Source of the DNA: Clostridia bacterium
Lineage (GTDB): Bacteria > Bacillota > Clostridia > Oscillospirales > CAG-272
Direction of reading: 5' to 3'
DNA length: 64,000 bases
NCBI GenBank assembly: GCA_017399105.1
Contig: JAFQEJ010000015.1
Span: 17,675 to 81,674, forward strand
Both the position numbers and the translations under genes were made by a program. Under the pieces are notes generated by a model, which had not been told where the DNA came from, made no database searches, and worked only from the letters and a program-made list of their open reading frames with translations. Numbering within the stretch: position 1 is the stretch's first letter; every line of letters starts with the position of its first letter. Positions 52,208 through 61,825 of the stretch are shown here, piece by piece.

Positions 52208-52402
52208 CTAATTCTGTTTCTGCACCGATTTGTATTCGTCGTACTGCCTGTAATAGGGGCAGGCATTTACCCGTCCCAGCATAAATCCAAGCATCTCGTC
52301 CTCGTCCAGCGAAACGGTGCAGCTCATCTCGCCGCTCTCCTCGTCAATAATATCGAAGTAGAGACAGTCCTCGCACTTGGAAACCGTTTTTTTCTTATCC
52401 AT
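52208..52402 (-). CDS. Small cysteine-containing protein (DUF6472-like)
   Basis: 64 residues, acidic, with CEDCLYFDIIDEESGEMSC and a late CPYY that could form a metal site. Small proteins like this are frequent next to tsaD in Clostridia. I start it at the ATG at 52402, seven bases after the tsaD stop. Function unknown. Confidence 0.65.
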   Translation of the reverse strand: MDKKKTVSKCEDCLYFDIIDEESGEMSCTVSLDEDEMLGFMLGRVNACPYYRQYDEYKSVQKQN

Positions 52403-52409
52403 TGCAGCC

Positions 52410-53411
52410 TCAGCTCGGAATGGCGTTGAGATCACAGCCCCCGCGCACTCCGTCCATGTATTCGTAATATCCCTGTGCCGCTATCATCGCCGCATTGTCT
52501 CCGCAAAGCGAACGCTCGGGCAGACAGAGTCTGATCTTCTTCTGCTTTGCAAACCGCTCCAGCGCCGCTCTCAGATGAGAGTTTGCCGAAACACCGCCCG
52601 CAACCACCAGCGTGTCAAAGCCGTACAGCTCCAGCGCATCGCCCAGCTTGCGGCAAACCGACTTCTCCACCGTCCTGGTAAAGGAAGCCGCCACATCCTC
52701 GCGGGAGTAGGACAGTCCCTTCTGCTCCAGATTGTGTATGTAGTTGATCACCGCCGTCTTGAGCCCCGAGAAGGAGAAATCCAGATTCTCTCCCACGATC
52801 GCCGCAGAGGGAAACTTGATCGCGTCACGGTTGCCAAGGGATGCAAGCTTGTCCATCTCGGCACCGCCGGGATAGGGAAGTCCCATCACCCGCGCAACCT
52901 TGTCAAAGGCCTCTCCGATGGCATCGTCACGTGTGCGTCCCACCGTCTCAAACTCGGTGAAGCTCTTCACATGAATCAGCGAAGTGTGACCGCCCGATGC
53001 CACAAGTGCAAAATAGGGCGGCTTCAGATCGGGGTGGGTGAAATAATTCGCCGCAATATGTCCGCGGATGTGATTCACCGGGATCAGAGGAAGATCGTTG
53101 GCATAGGCAAAGGACTTGGCAAAATTCACGCCTACAATCAACGCTCCCACAAGTCCGGGGGTGTAGGTCACCGCCACCGCATCAATGTCCGCGGGAGTGA
53201 CCCCGGCTTCCTCAAATGCCTCGCGGGTCAGAGAGGAAATCGCCTCTGTGTGCGCCCGGGAAGCAATCTCGGGGACAACACCGCCATAAAGAGCGTGGGT
53301 CGCAATTTGTGAAGCAATTCGGTTGGTCAGAATCTGCGGCTCCCCCTCACCCATCCGACAGATGGAAGCAGAGGTCTCGTCGCAGGAGCTTTCCATAGCA
53401 AAAATCAGCAT
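52410..53411 (-). CDS. tsaD: tRNA N6-adenosine threonylcarbamoyltransferase TsaD
   Basis: 333 residues, the usual length. It shows the start MLIFAMESSCDETSAS, the metal-binding HIRGH (H114, H118), GHTSLIHVK and VAGGVSANSHLR. With TsaB and TsaE it transfers threonylcarbamoyl to A37 of tRNAs that read ANN codons. tsaB and tsaE are not in the window. I start it at the ATG at 53411, after an AAAGG site. Confidence 0.95.
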   Translation of the reverse strand: MLIFAMESSCDETSASICRMGEGEPQILTNRIASQIATHALYGGVVPEIASRAHTEAISSLTREAFEEAGVTPADIDAVAVTYTPGLVGALIVGVNFAKSFAYANDLPLIPVNHIRGHIAANYFTHPDLKPPYFALVASGGHTSLIHVKSFTEFETVGRTRDDAIGEAFDKVARVMGLPYPGGAEMDKLASLGNRDAIKFPSAAIVGENLDFSFSGLKTAVINYIHNLEQKGLSYSREDVAASFTRTVEKSVCRKLGDALELYGFDTLVVAGGVSANSHLRAALERFAKQKKIRLCLPERSLCGDNAAMIAAQGYYEYMDGVRGGCDLNAIPS

Positions 53412-53494
53412 AAAACATAACCTTTCAATCATAATAAATCAGCGCAGCATTCGGGGAAAAAGATCGTATATCCCCTGCAGTGCGAATCTGCCCA

Positions 53495-53947
53495 TCAGCC
53501 AACCGGCTCAAGCCCGCGCCCCATCATCACCGCATCCTCTCTCGGATGCGTATAATACCCGCGCCGTACACCCAGCTTCGCAAAGCCTGCTTTTTCATAC
53601 AGCGCACGCGCAGATGCGTTCGATTCGCGCACCTCGAGAAACATCATCTCACAGCCGCGCACCACAGCTTCACTGACGCCAGCCTCAAGCAGCGCACGTC
53701 CGATGCCGCAGCCTCTGCACGCGGGAGAGACCGCAATGTTCAGCAGCTCCGCGTCGCCGCCAATGCACTGAATCAGCGCGTATCCCACAAGTCTGTCCCC
53801 ATCAAGCGCACCGAGCATACAGGCAAATCCGGAGTCCAGCGTACTCTCAAAGGCATCCCGCGACCAGGGATCGCTGAAGCAAATCTCCTCCATCGCACAG
53901 ATCTCATCCAGCCGCTCAACACCGTCCAGAATCACAATCTCAGCCAA
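53495..53947 (-). CDS. rimI: Ribosomal-protein-alanine N-acetyltransferase RimI
   Basis: 150 residues of GNAT fold, with LLNIAVSPACRGCGIGRALLEAG and LEVRESNASARALYEKAGF, the pattern typical of RimI. It acetylates the N-terminus of ribosomal protein S18 in E. coli. It starts at a TTG (53947) that overlaps the upstream phosphatase gene by eight bases and has GGAG about eight bases upstream. Placement beside tsaD is the usual one. Confidence 0.88.
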   Translation of the reverse strand: MAEIVILDGVERLDEICAMEEICFSDPWSRDAFESTLDSGFACMLGALDGDRLVGYALIQCIGGDAELLNIAVSPACRGCGIGRALLEAGVSEAVVRGCEMMFLEVRESNASARALYEKAGFAKLGVRRGYYTHPREDAVMMGRGLEPVG

Positions 53948-54428
53948 GGGTGAACATCTCCTTCACACACTCCGTGATCTCTTCGAGACAGCGGTCATAA
54001 ACCTCATCATCCTGCCCGAAGGGATCTGCAATGTCGCGCTTCATCACGGTGATCTTCGACGCAAACTGCGGAAATGCCTGCATCAGCGCCATCGCATGCC
54101 GTGAGCTGATGCCCACAATCACATCGCAGGCAGCAAGCAGCCCTTCATTTACGGTACATGCCCGATGAACCCCGTGTGCGCCCCCAATCTTGGCACGCTC
54201 CAGGGCAGTCCTCGCGCCCTGCGACATCAGCTCGCCGTCATTGGCATATAATCCCGCCGACATCGCCCGATAGGGAGGATTTTTCTGATTCACCCGCGCC
54301 GCCAGATCGTTCAGTACCGCCGCCGCCATGGGGGAGCGACAGGTGTTTCCCGTACAGACAAAGAGTACCGCCATCGGCTTTTCGACGGTATCCGTCTCAA
54401 GTAAAACGCTCTTTTCTTCCACCATCAT
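53940..54428 (-). CDS. Low-molecular-weight protein-tyrosine-phosphatase family protein
   Basis: 162 residues. The P-loop is VCTGNTCRSPMA (CX5R) and the late acid is in DIADPFGQDDEVY, as expected. Homologues remove phosphate from protein tyrosine or arginine, including YwlE-type arginine phosphatases; Thr in the loop (CTGNTCRS) fits the arginine type. ATGA links it to the upstream lipoprotein gene. Confidence 0.88.
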   Translation of the reverse strand: MMVEEKSVLLETDTVEKPMAVLFVCTGNTCRSPMAAAVLNDLAARVNQKNPPYRAMSAGLYANDGELMSQGARTALERAKIGGAHGVHRACTVNEGLLAACDVIVGISSRHAMALMQAFPQFASKITVMKRDIADPFGQDDEVYDRCLEEITECVKEMFTLG

Positions 54429-55084
54429 GCATCCGCCTCGGTTTCTGCCGCGCCGCTGTCTTTTGCCAGCTCAGATGCAACCTCCTCGTCGGTGGGCATC
54501 AGCGAAGCCAGCATTCTGCCAATCTCAACAGCCTTGCCGATGCCGCGGTCAAAAAGATAATAACAGCCGTCCTCGCCCTCAATGTAGAGCAGATCGTAAT
54601 AAAGTCCCGGGTATGCCGCCGAGGTAAATTTCACATGATAGGAGTTGCCCTTCGCAGCCTCCACAGCCTCACCGTTCACAATCGCATCCACAAGCTGATC
54701 AACCAGCGCTTTGTCCTGCGACTGCGCCATCGCAAAGGTCAGATTGACCTCACTGCAGATCAGCACGCCGTTGGCTTCAAAGGTTTCCAGTGTGGGAAGG
54801 GTCACCCCTTCAGCGTAATAAACCGCACCGATACCCTCAAACGCCTCGGCAAGCCACCGGCTGCTGTCCATATCGGGGATCACACAGATCTCGGTATCCC
54901 CCAGCATCGCAGCAGCCGCACCTGTGGAAACAGGCTGAAAATTCAGCGGTGCGCCATACCAGACAGTATCGTTCTTTTTATCAATATAAGCCTCGCCCTC
55001 CAGCTTCCATTGGGGCAGCGAATCTCCGCAGGAGCAGAGAAGGAGAGAGAGGAGGAGTAATAGCAGTAGTAATTTTATTTTCAT
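54425..55084 (-). CDS. Lipoprotein of unknown function
   Basis: 219 residues. A very Leu-rich signal ends in LLCSC (Cys about 18). The body resembles a small periplasmic-binding-like or substrate-sensing domain but has no motif I can name. It heads the leftward operon that ends at 51567. I start it at the ATG at 55084, six bases after AAAGGA. Confidence 0.65.
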   Translation of the reverse strand: MKIKLLLLLLLLSLLLCSCGDSLPQWKLEGEAYIDKKNDTVWYGAPLNFQPVSTGAAAAMLGDTEICVIPDMDSSRWLAEAFEGIGAVYYAEGVTLPTLETFEANGVLICSEVNLTFAMAQSQDKALVDQLVDAIVNGEAVEAAKGNSYHVKFTSAAYPGLYYDLLYIEGEDGCYYLFDRGIGKAVEIGRMLASLMPTDEEVASELAKDSGAAETEADA

Positions 55085-55157
55085 GGGTAGTCCTTTGTAT
55101 GATATTTCAGTTATCATCATTCTGTTATGATGTTGCGAAAGTAAATCGTCAGGGAGC

Positions 55158-55255
55158 GGGACACCGAGGGCGGTGTCCCCTACCGGGTTCGTGTATTCCC
55201 GTCACATATACAACATATATTTTCCGTATACCGCCACCCTCGGGGTATGCATATA
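55158..55255. repeat. Intergenic palindromic element
   Basis: A perfect hairpin GGGACACCG-AGGG-CGGTGTCCC (55158-55179) is followed by CATATAC-rich inverted segments around GTATACC...GGGTATGC (up to about 55255). It looks like a dispersed palindromic repeat. Nothing codes in 55085-55301. Confidence 0.5.
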
Positions 55256-55301
55256 CGATTTCCACTATCTGACGTCGATCATGCCTGACGCGGCTCGCGG
55301 C

Positions 55302-55790
55302 TCAATAGCCGAAAATGCCGGTAAGGCTGTCGTCGTCTTCAATCCAGTCGGCAACCTCGACGGTGCGGTATTCGTCCTTGGTGTCGCGGATGTATACGCG
55401 CTTGATGCCCGCATTGATGATCATGCGCTTGCACATGGCACAGCTGTTGGTACCGCCCACAATCTCCTTTGTCGCGGGATCGATGCAGGTCATGTATAGC
55501 TCGGCATCGAGCATCTGCTCACGGGAGGCAGCAATAATGGCGTTCGCCTCGGAATGAACCGAGCGGCACATCTCATATCGCTCACCGCGTGGAATATTCA
55601 GCTTTTCGCGCATGCAGTAGCCGATGTCACTGCAGTTTTTTCTTCCTCTGGGCGCACCGTTGTAGCCGGTGGAAACAATGCTGTCATTCTTGACGATAAT
55701 CGCACCGTAATTCTTACGCAGGCAGGTGCTTCTCTCTGCCACCGTCTGGGCAATGTCCAGATAATAATTGATCTTGCTGACTCTCTCCAT
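55302..55790 (-). CDS. dCMP deaminase (ComEB family)
   Basis: 162 residues. The zinc site is made by VHSEANAI (His, with Glu as proton shuttle) and CAMCKRMIINAG (two Cys), with CLRKNYGAIIV and STGYNGAPRG typical of dCMP deaminases. It converts dCMP to dUMP for thymidylate synthesis. I start it at the ATG at 55790, five bases after GGAGGA; the frame is open to 55862 through the promoter. Confidence 0.92.
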   Translation of the reverse strand: MERVSKINYYLDIAQTVAERSTCLRKNYGAIIVKNDSIVSTGYNGAPRGRKNCSDIGYCMREKLNIPRGERYEMCRSVHSEANAIIAASREQMLDAELYMTCIDPATKEIVGGTNSCAMCKRMIINAGIKRVYIRDTKDEYRTVEVADWIEDDDSLTGIFGY

Positions 55791-55833
55791 GGGATCCTCC
55801 TTCAAAAAACAGTACCTCGATTTTACTCTCTTT

Positions 55834-55862
55834 ATTATACAATACCCCGCGGTATAAATCAA
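55834..55862 (-). promoter_or_regulatory. Promoter of the dCMP deaminase gene with an inverted repeat in the spacer
   Basis: Minus-strand TTGATT (55862-55857), a 17-base spacer and TATAAT (55839-55834). The spacer holds ATACC-CGCG-GGTAT-like symmetry (about 55842-55855), possibly an operator. Confidence 0.6.
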
Positions 55863-56104
55863 TAGCGAAATATAAACAAATTACAGCCTTCCACCCATAC
55901 TTTCGCCCATCAAATCCCTACACGCATCGTCCCTCTGCGCCATTTCCCGCGTTCCTTCGTGGAGCAAATCGCACATTTTCTCCCAATCCGCCATCCGCAG
56001 CCGAAAAAAAACACCGTACGACACCGCCATGCGACCGCAATTTCATCTGCTCCCGTTTATAATGAAGCCAAAGGACATTTAATCCCCGAAAGGAAAGTAA
56101 AATC

Positions 56105-58576
56105 ATGGACAATAAACAAGCCGTAAAAAAAGACTCTCTCACCAAAAAGCTCACCGAAAAATTCAGCTCTGCCGCCGACCGCCTGAAGCGCAGACTTCCC
56201 GATGCCGCCCACAGAATTGTCACCGACAGCGCCCATATGGAAAAATGCGCCATAGGCCTTCTGCGCGGTGCCCTCGCCTTCCTCTTCACCGGAGCACGCA
56301 TGGCAATGGGCACCTATCCCCTCGGATTTGCGCTCCTTCTCTCAGCCGGTGACGATGCCCCCTTCGTCTACATAGGCTGCCTCGTCGCCGCAATCTTCAA
56401 CCGAGCCCTTGCACTCCCTCTCTTCACGGTCAGCACCCTCATCTTCGCTGTACGCATCGCTGTCGGCTGGCTGCGCGGCGGAAGAGGCGGCATCTTCTCC
56501 GAATCGGTGCTGGCACGCATGCTCACCGCTGCCTTCTGCGGATTTCTCATGGGCGTCTGGGTGCTCATCGCCGAAGGCTTTCTCTTCTATGACCTCTTCG
56601 GCGCCATCTTCTATACCACCTTTACCCCCATCGCAACCTTTCTCTTCACCTGCGCAAACGAATCCTACCGCGGCGAAGCCCCCCATCACCGAAGCAAAGC
56701 CCTCGAGGGACTGCCAAGCAGCATGATGTTCCGCGAAGCCGGCAGCGCATTCCTCCTCTTCGCCCTCGTTCTCGCCCTGAAGCCCATCTCCCCCTTCTCC
56801 TTCAGCCTTGCCGCCATCGCCGCCCTCTTCATCACCCTCACCGCCGCAAAATCGGCAGGAGTTCTTCGCGCCTGTGTGATCGGTCTTCTCCTGGGAGCCG
56901 CCTATGACCCCCTTCTTGCTCCTTCCTTCGCCGCCGCAGGCCTTGTATCGGGTGCCGTCATGAAGGTGACTCTCCCCGGCGCAATCTTAGCTTCCCTCGC
57001 CGCTTCCTCTGCCTATATCGCCTATATCGCAGGCTCGGATTCCCTCACAGCCATCCTTCCCGACCTCATCGCCGCAGGAATCCTCTTCCTTCCCCTCGCA
57101 AAATTCGGTATTCTCCCCAAGCTGAAACTCTTCTGTGAGGGCGGTGTCATGAGCGAACGAGCTACCCGCGGTGCCATGATCGCAAGGCGCGAGTGCGACA
57201 GCATCAAACGGGATGTGGAGTCACTCTCCTCCTCGCTCATGGAGCTGTCCGAGGTATTTGCCGCCCTCTCCGAAAAAATGCGGAAGCCTCAGACCGCCGA
57301 GCTCAAGCAGCGCTGTGATGAAATCTGCTCCCGCTACTGCACCGACTGCCGCCTGCAAACCCTCTGCTGGGACGAGGAATATGCCTCCACCACCGATTTT
57401 ATGGCAAAGCTCACCGAAGCTCTCACCAAGCGCGGCAGAGTCACCGAGGACGAGCTGCCTGTCTACATGGTCGAGCGCTGTCCCGATATCGCCTCCATCT
57501 GCGCCGAGCTCAACCACCTCCACGCCGCCATGCTGGAGGATGCCCTCGCCAAGGACAAAACCGGTCTCATCGCCGAGGATATGCGCGCCCTCTCAGACCT
57601 GCTCAAAGATAAAATCCGCTGCGGCAGTGAGGAATATGCCATCGACGAGCCCCTCACCCGTAAGCTCAACGAAGCCCTCGGTTACCTGGGCTTCTATGCA
57701 TCCAACACCGTTGTCTTCGGTTCCCGCCGAAAATTTATCGTCTCGGGCGGCGTCGATCTTGCAAAAATGCGCGCCACAGCGAACGAGCTTATCGCCTGTG
57801 TGGAGTCGGTGTGCGGTATGCGCTTCACCCAGCCTCAATTTTCCATCGATGGCGACTACATCACCATGACCATGCAGAGCCGCCCCTCTCTGGCTGCTGA
57901 ATATGCCCGTGCCGGTGTCACCCGCGAGTCTGAGAGCGTCAACGGCGACACGGTTAATATCTTTGAATCGGAGGATGACCGCCTCTATTCGCTCCTCAGC
58001 GACGGTATGGGCAGCGGAAGAGAAGCTGCTCTCACCTCGCGCATGACCTCCACCGTCCTTCATAAGCTCCTTTTGGGCGGTGCCGCCAAGGATTCCTCCA
58101 TCACCCTGCTCAACAGCCTCCTGCGCAATAAAGGTATAGAATGCTTCGCCACCCTCGATCTGCTGGAGATCGACCTCCTCTCGGGCAGCGCCTCCTTCAC
58201 CAAGAGCGGCGCAGTCCCCTCCTATATTCTCCGCGACGGCAGTCTCTTCAAGGTGACCTCCGACTCCATGCCCATCGGCATCACAAGAGAAACCGAAGCT
58301 GAAGAGATCCGCTTTACCCTCACTGCCGGTGATATCATCGTCATGATGAGCGACGGCGTCGTCGACAGCGAGGAGGATGCCGCCTGGCTCTGTGAGCTGC
58401 TCACCTACGGCTGGGAGGAAAATCTCACCCGCATGTCAGAAAAAATTCTCCGCGAAGCCAAAATGCGCCATTCCCACTCTCCTGCCACCGACCGAAGACC
58501 CGACGATATGACCCTCGCCCTCATCCGTCTCCGCGCCGCAAAAGGAAGCACCCCGCTCCCCGATAACGCCGCATAA
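56105..58576 (+). CDS. spoIIE: Stage II sporulation protein E (SpoIIE) phosphatase
   Basis: 823 residues, close to the B. subtilis length. It has about ten N-terminal membrane helices (about 50-330), a central regulatory region and a C-terminal PP2C-type phosphatase (about 600-815) with SDGMGSGREAALTS and VMMSDGVVDSEED. SpoIIE dephosphorylates SpoIIAA to activate sigma-F in the forespore and helps polar division. AAAGGAAAG precedes the ATG, and a TATAAT-like -10 lies at 56058. It marks the organism as a probable spore former. Confidence 0.95.
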   Translation: MDNKQAVKKDSLTKKLTEKFSSAADRLKRRLPDAAHRIVTDSAHMEKCAIGLLRGALAFLFTGARMAMGTYPLGFALLLSAGDDAPFVYIGCLVAAIFNRALALPLFTVSTLIFAVRIAVGWLRGGRGGIFSESVLARMLTAAFCGFLMGVWVLIAEGFLFYDLFGAIFYTTFTPIATFLFTCANESYRGEAPHHRSKALEGLPSSMMFREAGSAFLLFALVLALKPISPFSFSLAAIAALFITLTAAKSAGVLRACVIGLLLGAAYDPLLAPSFAAAGLVSGAVMKVTLPGAILASLAASSAYIAYIAGSDSLTAILPDLIAAGILFLPLAKFGILPKLKLFCEGGVMSERATRGAMIARRECDSIKRDVESLSSSLMELSEVFAALSEKMRKPQTAELKQRCDEICSRYCTDCRLQTLCWDEEYASTTDFMAKLTEALTKRGRVTEDELPVYMVERCPDIASICAELNHLHAAMLEDALAKDKTGLIAEDMRALSDLLKDKIRCGSEEYAIDEPLTRKLNEALGYLGFYASNTVVFGSRRKFIVSGGVDLAKMRATANELIACVESVCGMRFTQPQFSIDGDYITMTMQSRPSLAAEYARAGVTRESESVNGDTVNIFESEDDRLYSLLSDGMGSGREAALTSRMTSTVLHKLLLGGAAKDSSITLLNSLLRNKGIECFATLDLLEIDLLSGSASFTKSGAVPSYILRDGSLFKVTSDSMPIGITRETEAEEIRFTLTAGDIIVMMSDGVVDSEEDAAWLCELLTYGWEENLTRMSEKILREAKMRHSHSPATDRRPDDMTLALIRLRAAKGSTPLPDNAA

Positions 58577-58665
58577 TCCTTCCCTTCTCCCGCATATAAT
58601 AATTCTGCGCTTCTCTTCACCCTCACCCGCTGCCTGCAGACGGCGGAATCGAGGGACAAAAACAT

Positions 58666-58703
58666 AAGCCTGTCACAGGATCACTCCCATGACAGGCTTT
58701 TTT
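58666..58703 (+). terminator. Terminator after spoIIE
   Basis: Arms AAGCCTGTCA and TGACAGGCTT with a 14-base loop and TTTTT. It can also act for the convergent gene ending at 58710. Confidence 0.8.
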
Positions 58704-58709
58704 CAATTC

Positions 58710-59546
58710 TTACGATTCATTTTTCACAATAAACCTGCTTGCCGGAATGGCACTCACCACGTCCAGCGACTCGGTTTCAAGAGTATACACCACATTTTCG
58801 CCCACATAGGTCTCGGCACGCACCACGATTCCGTACTCGATCGAAATATACAGCTCTTCTCTCTGTTCCGGCTGCTCATAATCAAATACGCAGTAATACA
58901 GATTGTCGTTTGCAGAGCGTACAAGCGAAACCTCAAGCTCGGGCGCTCCTTCGCCGCGTGTCAGCTCAATGTCCGGCATCCCCGCCTGTGAAGAAAGCGT
59001 AAATTCGCCCCCGGCAGGATAGCGCGCCGTGGTATCGTAAAGATGATCGGTAATGCTCACCGTCTCGCCGTCACAGATTGCCGTCACAAGCCGCTGGGCA
59101 CCGTCGGCGGAATAGGTCTCCACCCGATACTTCTCCCCGTCGCGCCAGACCTTGTTCATGCGCATCATAAAGGAGTCATCACTCTTCAGTATGGTGTAAT
59201 TCACCAGGGTATAGGTGGGATGCTCGGGCAGATCAAAGAGCAGCGATGCCAAATCAAGCGTATCGGGATCGGGAATTACCGTCACCTCAACCCCCTCGGC
59301 ATGATCCTTCACCGCCTGCATGATGGCTCCCTCGTCGCCGGGAATCACCTCATCCTCTGCATCCTCTCCCTTGGGAAAAAGATCGCTGATAAAGGAGGGT
59401 AGCACCAGCACGTCGATGGAATAAAGTCCCCAGACGAAAAGTCCCAGAACCGCCGCCACAATCACCACAAGTGACAGGACCGACAGCCTCCAGAGCAGCT
59501 TTTCCCGCCGTTCGTTATTCACTCCCAAATGATCTCCCGGCTTCAT
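58710..59546 (-). CDS. Membrane-anchored LolA/RseB-like protein of unknown function
   Basis: 278 residues with one N-terminal membrane helix (about 19-45), an acidic linker and an outer beta-rich domain. The pattern YTLVNYTILKSDDSFMMRM followed by WRDGEKYRVETY is similar to lipid-binding LolA/RseB-fold proteins, but this is only a fold-level impression. GGAGG overlaps the end of the upstream transferase gene, so they are co-transcribed. Confidence 0.6.
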   Translation of the reverse strand: MKPGDHLGVNNERREKLLWRLSVLSLVVIVAAVLGLFVWGLYSIDVLVLPSFISDLFPKGEDAEDEVIPGDEGAIMQAVKDHAEGVEVTVIPDPDTLDLASLLFDLPEHPTYTLVNYTILKSDDSFMMRMNKVWRDGEKYRVETYSADGAQRLVTAICDGETVSITDHLYDTTARYPAGGEFTLSSQAGMPDIELTRGEGAPELEVSLVRSANDNLYYCVFDYEQPEQREELYISIEYGIVVRAETYVGENVVYTLETESLDVVSAIPASRFIVKNES

Positions 59547-59550
59547 ATTC

Positions 59551-60753
59551 TCAGCCTCCGTTTTGTGGTGTGTCCGGTCTGTTTTCTTCTGTCACAGTTT
59601 CAGCAGCCTGAGCAGTCTCAGCCTGAGAAGCCTCCGCATTGGCAGTCTCTTCCTCCTCGGGCTTCGGCAGGGGCGGCAGATCAATTCCCGCCTTTTTTCT
59701 TGTTGCGGGATTGGCAAGAATGCTGTGATTGAGTACCAGCACAATGATGCCGATGACAATCACCGCAGTCGCTCTTGCCGGCTTGTCATCGGTGAACATC
59801 ACCGCCGAGATGCCGAGAATACCGCAGATCGCGTAGAGAATATGCACCGCCTGCTTCACATTGAAGCCCATGTCCACAAGGCGGTGATGCAGATGCCCTC
59901 TGTCCCCCTTGAAGGGATTCTTGCCGTGAATGATGCGGCGGATAAAGGCAAAGGTGATATCAAAAATCGGCAGTCCGAAGATGCAGATGGGTATCATGAA
60001 GGAGAGCAGCGCATGGAACTTAAAGAGGCCGTTGATGCTGATCACCGCCAGCGTGTACCCCAAAAAGAGCGCGCCGGTGTCTCCCATAAAAATCTTCGCC
60101 GGATTGGAGTTGAAGGGCAGAAATCCAAGACATGAGCCTGCCAAAATCGCAGTCAGCAGTGCGCTCACCGGGTCGCCTCTCATCAGGGTTACCACCAGCA
60201 GCGACAGCGAACAGATCGCCGAAACACCGCAGGAAAGTCCGTCAAGTCCGTCGATGATGTTGATGGCGTTGGTCAGTCCCACAATCCAGAGCACAGTAAT
60301 CGGTACAGCCAGTTTCCCGAAAACAATCATTTGATCGAAAATGGTGATAAATTCAATCACAATTCCCTGAGACACCGCGATAAAGGCAGCCACAAACTGC
60401 ACCGCCAGCTTCACAAAGGGATTGAGATCGAATACATCATCGAGCACGCCCATGATGACAATCACAAGTCCGCCGAACCAGAGTGCCACCAGCTGGGGCG
60501 AAAATTCCGCAAAGAGCATGGAGGACAGGGTAAAGCCGAGGAAGATCGCCACACCGCCGATCAGCGGCATGGGCTTTTTATGCATCCTTCGGTTGTCCTT
60601 CGGCACATCAATGGCACCGATTTTATAAGCCAGCACACGCACCAGCGGCGTTGTCGTAAAGGAGATCAGTCCTGCAAAAAGCATCGCCACAAGACCGCTC
60701 AGCAGCGCCGCCAGCTGGGTGTTCTGACCGATCTGATTGATCGAATCCACCAT
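59551..60753 (-). CDS. WecA/TagO/MraY-type undecaprenyl-phosphate sugar-1-phosphate transferase
   Basis: 400 residues, about ten membrane helices. Active-site loops are seen: DVPKDNRRMHKKPMP, NAINIIDGLDGLS, AKIFMGDTGALFLG and DRGHLHHRL. The HIHH-like motif (HLHH) is typical of WecA/TagO rather than MraY. It should link GlcNAc-1-phosphate to undecaprenyl phosphate to start teichoic acid or other surface glycan synthesis. The last ~60 residues form a Pro/Glu/Ala-rich tail not usual in the family. Confidence 0.88.
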   Translation of the reverse strand: MVDSINQIGQNTQLAALLSGLVAMLFAGLISFTTTPLVRVLAYKIGAIDVPKDNRRMHKKPMPLIGGVAIFLGFTLSSMLFAEFSPQLVALWFGGLVIVIMGVLDDVFDLNPFVKLAVQFVAAFIAVSQGIVIEFITIFDQMIVFGKLAVPITVLWIVGLTNAINIIDGLDGLSCGVSAICSLSLLVVTLMRGDPVSALLTAILAGSCLGFLPFNSNPAKIFMGDTGALFLGYTLAVISINGLFKFHALLSFMIPICIFGLPIFDITFAFIRRIIHGKNPFKGDRGHLHHRLVDMGFNVKQAVHILYAICGILGISAVMFTDDKPARATAVIVIGIIVLVLNHSILANPATRKKAGIDLPPLPKPEEEETANAEASQAETAQAAETVTEENRPDTPQNGG

Positions 60754-60761
60754 AATCAGCC

Positions 60762-61802
60762 TCAGATTTCCACAAAGCCAACCTTGCGGTAGACCTTGGA
60801 CAGGGTACGTCTTGCACGTCTCTGTGCATTCTCGGCACCGCGGCGCATGATCTCCTCCAGATAAGCCTTGTCCTTCATCAGCTCGTTGAAGCGCGCCTGA
60901 ACAGGAGTCAGACCGTCTGCAACAACCTCGCCCACAGCCATCTTGAAGTCGCCGTAGCCGCGGCCGTCAAACTCGCGCTCGATTTCCTCGTGGGTCTTGC
61001 CGGTGAAGCAGGAGTAGATGTTCATCAGATTGTTCACGCCGTCCTTGCCCTCAGCGTAACGGACAACCGTATCCGAGTCTGTCACCGCGCGCTTGAACTT
61101 GCGGATGATCACATCCCTGGGATCGAGAATCGCCACATAGCCGTTCTCGTTGGAGTCCGACTTGCTCATCTTCTTGGTGGGATCGGCAAGCGACATGATC
61201 TTGGTACCCGTCTTGGGCATAAATCCCTCGGGAATTTTGAAGGTATTGCCGTAAATGCCGTTGAAGCGGCCCGCAATGTCGCGGCAGATCTCGATATGCT
61301 GCTGCTGATCCTGTCCGACCGGCACCAGATCTGCCTGATAGAGCAGGATATCAGCCGCCATCAGCGTAGGGTAGGTAAAGAGTCCCGCATTCACATTGTC
61401 TGCGTTCTTGGCGCTCTTATCCTTGAACTGGGTCATTCTCGACAGCTCGCCGAACATGGTGTAGCAGTCAAGCAGCCAGCCAAGCTCCGCATGAGCAGGC
61501 ACATGGCTCTGCACAAAAAGTGTATTCTTGTCGGGATCAAGACCGCAGGCAATATAAATCGCCAGTGTCTCATAGGTGCGGCGGCGCAGATCGGCAGGAA
61601 TCTGTCTGACCGTAATGGCATGGAGATTGACCACACAGTAGAGGCAGTCATAGGCATCCTGTAGGGTTGTCCAGTTTTTGATGGCACCCAGGTAGTTACC
61701 GATTGTCAGAAGACCGCTGGGCTGTACACCCGAGAAAATCACCTTCTTTGGTTCTTCCTTTGCCGCCGCGGGCGCATTGCTGTTCATTTCGATATTTTCC
61801 AT
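60762..61802 (-). CDS. trpS: Tryptophanyl-tRNA synthetase
   Basis: 346 residues. The class I signatures are TIGN (HIGH equivalent) in FSGVQPSGLLTIGN and KMSKS in KKMSKSDSN; GQDQQQHIEICRDIA binds the Trp adenylate. It charges tRNA-Trp. The N-terminus has an extra Glu/Asn/Ala-rich ~18 residues. The next gene starts nine bases downstream. No T-box leader is seen in the short upstream gap. Confidence 0.95.
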   Translation of the reverse strand: MENIEMNSNAPAAAKEEPKKVIFSGVQPSGLLTIGNYLGAIKNWTTLQDAYDCLYCVVNLHAITVRQIPADLRRRTYETLAIYIACGLDPDKNTLFVQSHVPAHAELGWLLDCYTMFGELSRMTQFKDKSAKNADNVNAGLFTYPTLMAADILLYQADLVPVGQDQQQHIEICRDIAGRFNGIYGNTFKIPEGFMPKTGTKIMSLADPTKKMSKSDSNENGYVAILDPRDVIIRKFKRAVTDSDTVVRYAEGKDGVNNLMNIYSCFTGKTHEEIEREFDGRGYGDFKMAVGEVVADGLTPVQARFNELMKDKAYLEEIMRRGAENAQRRARRTLSKVYRKVGFVEI

Positions 61803-61825
61803 TTTCTGTTTCTCCTAATCAATGA

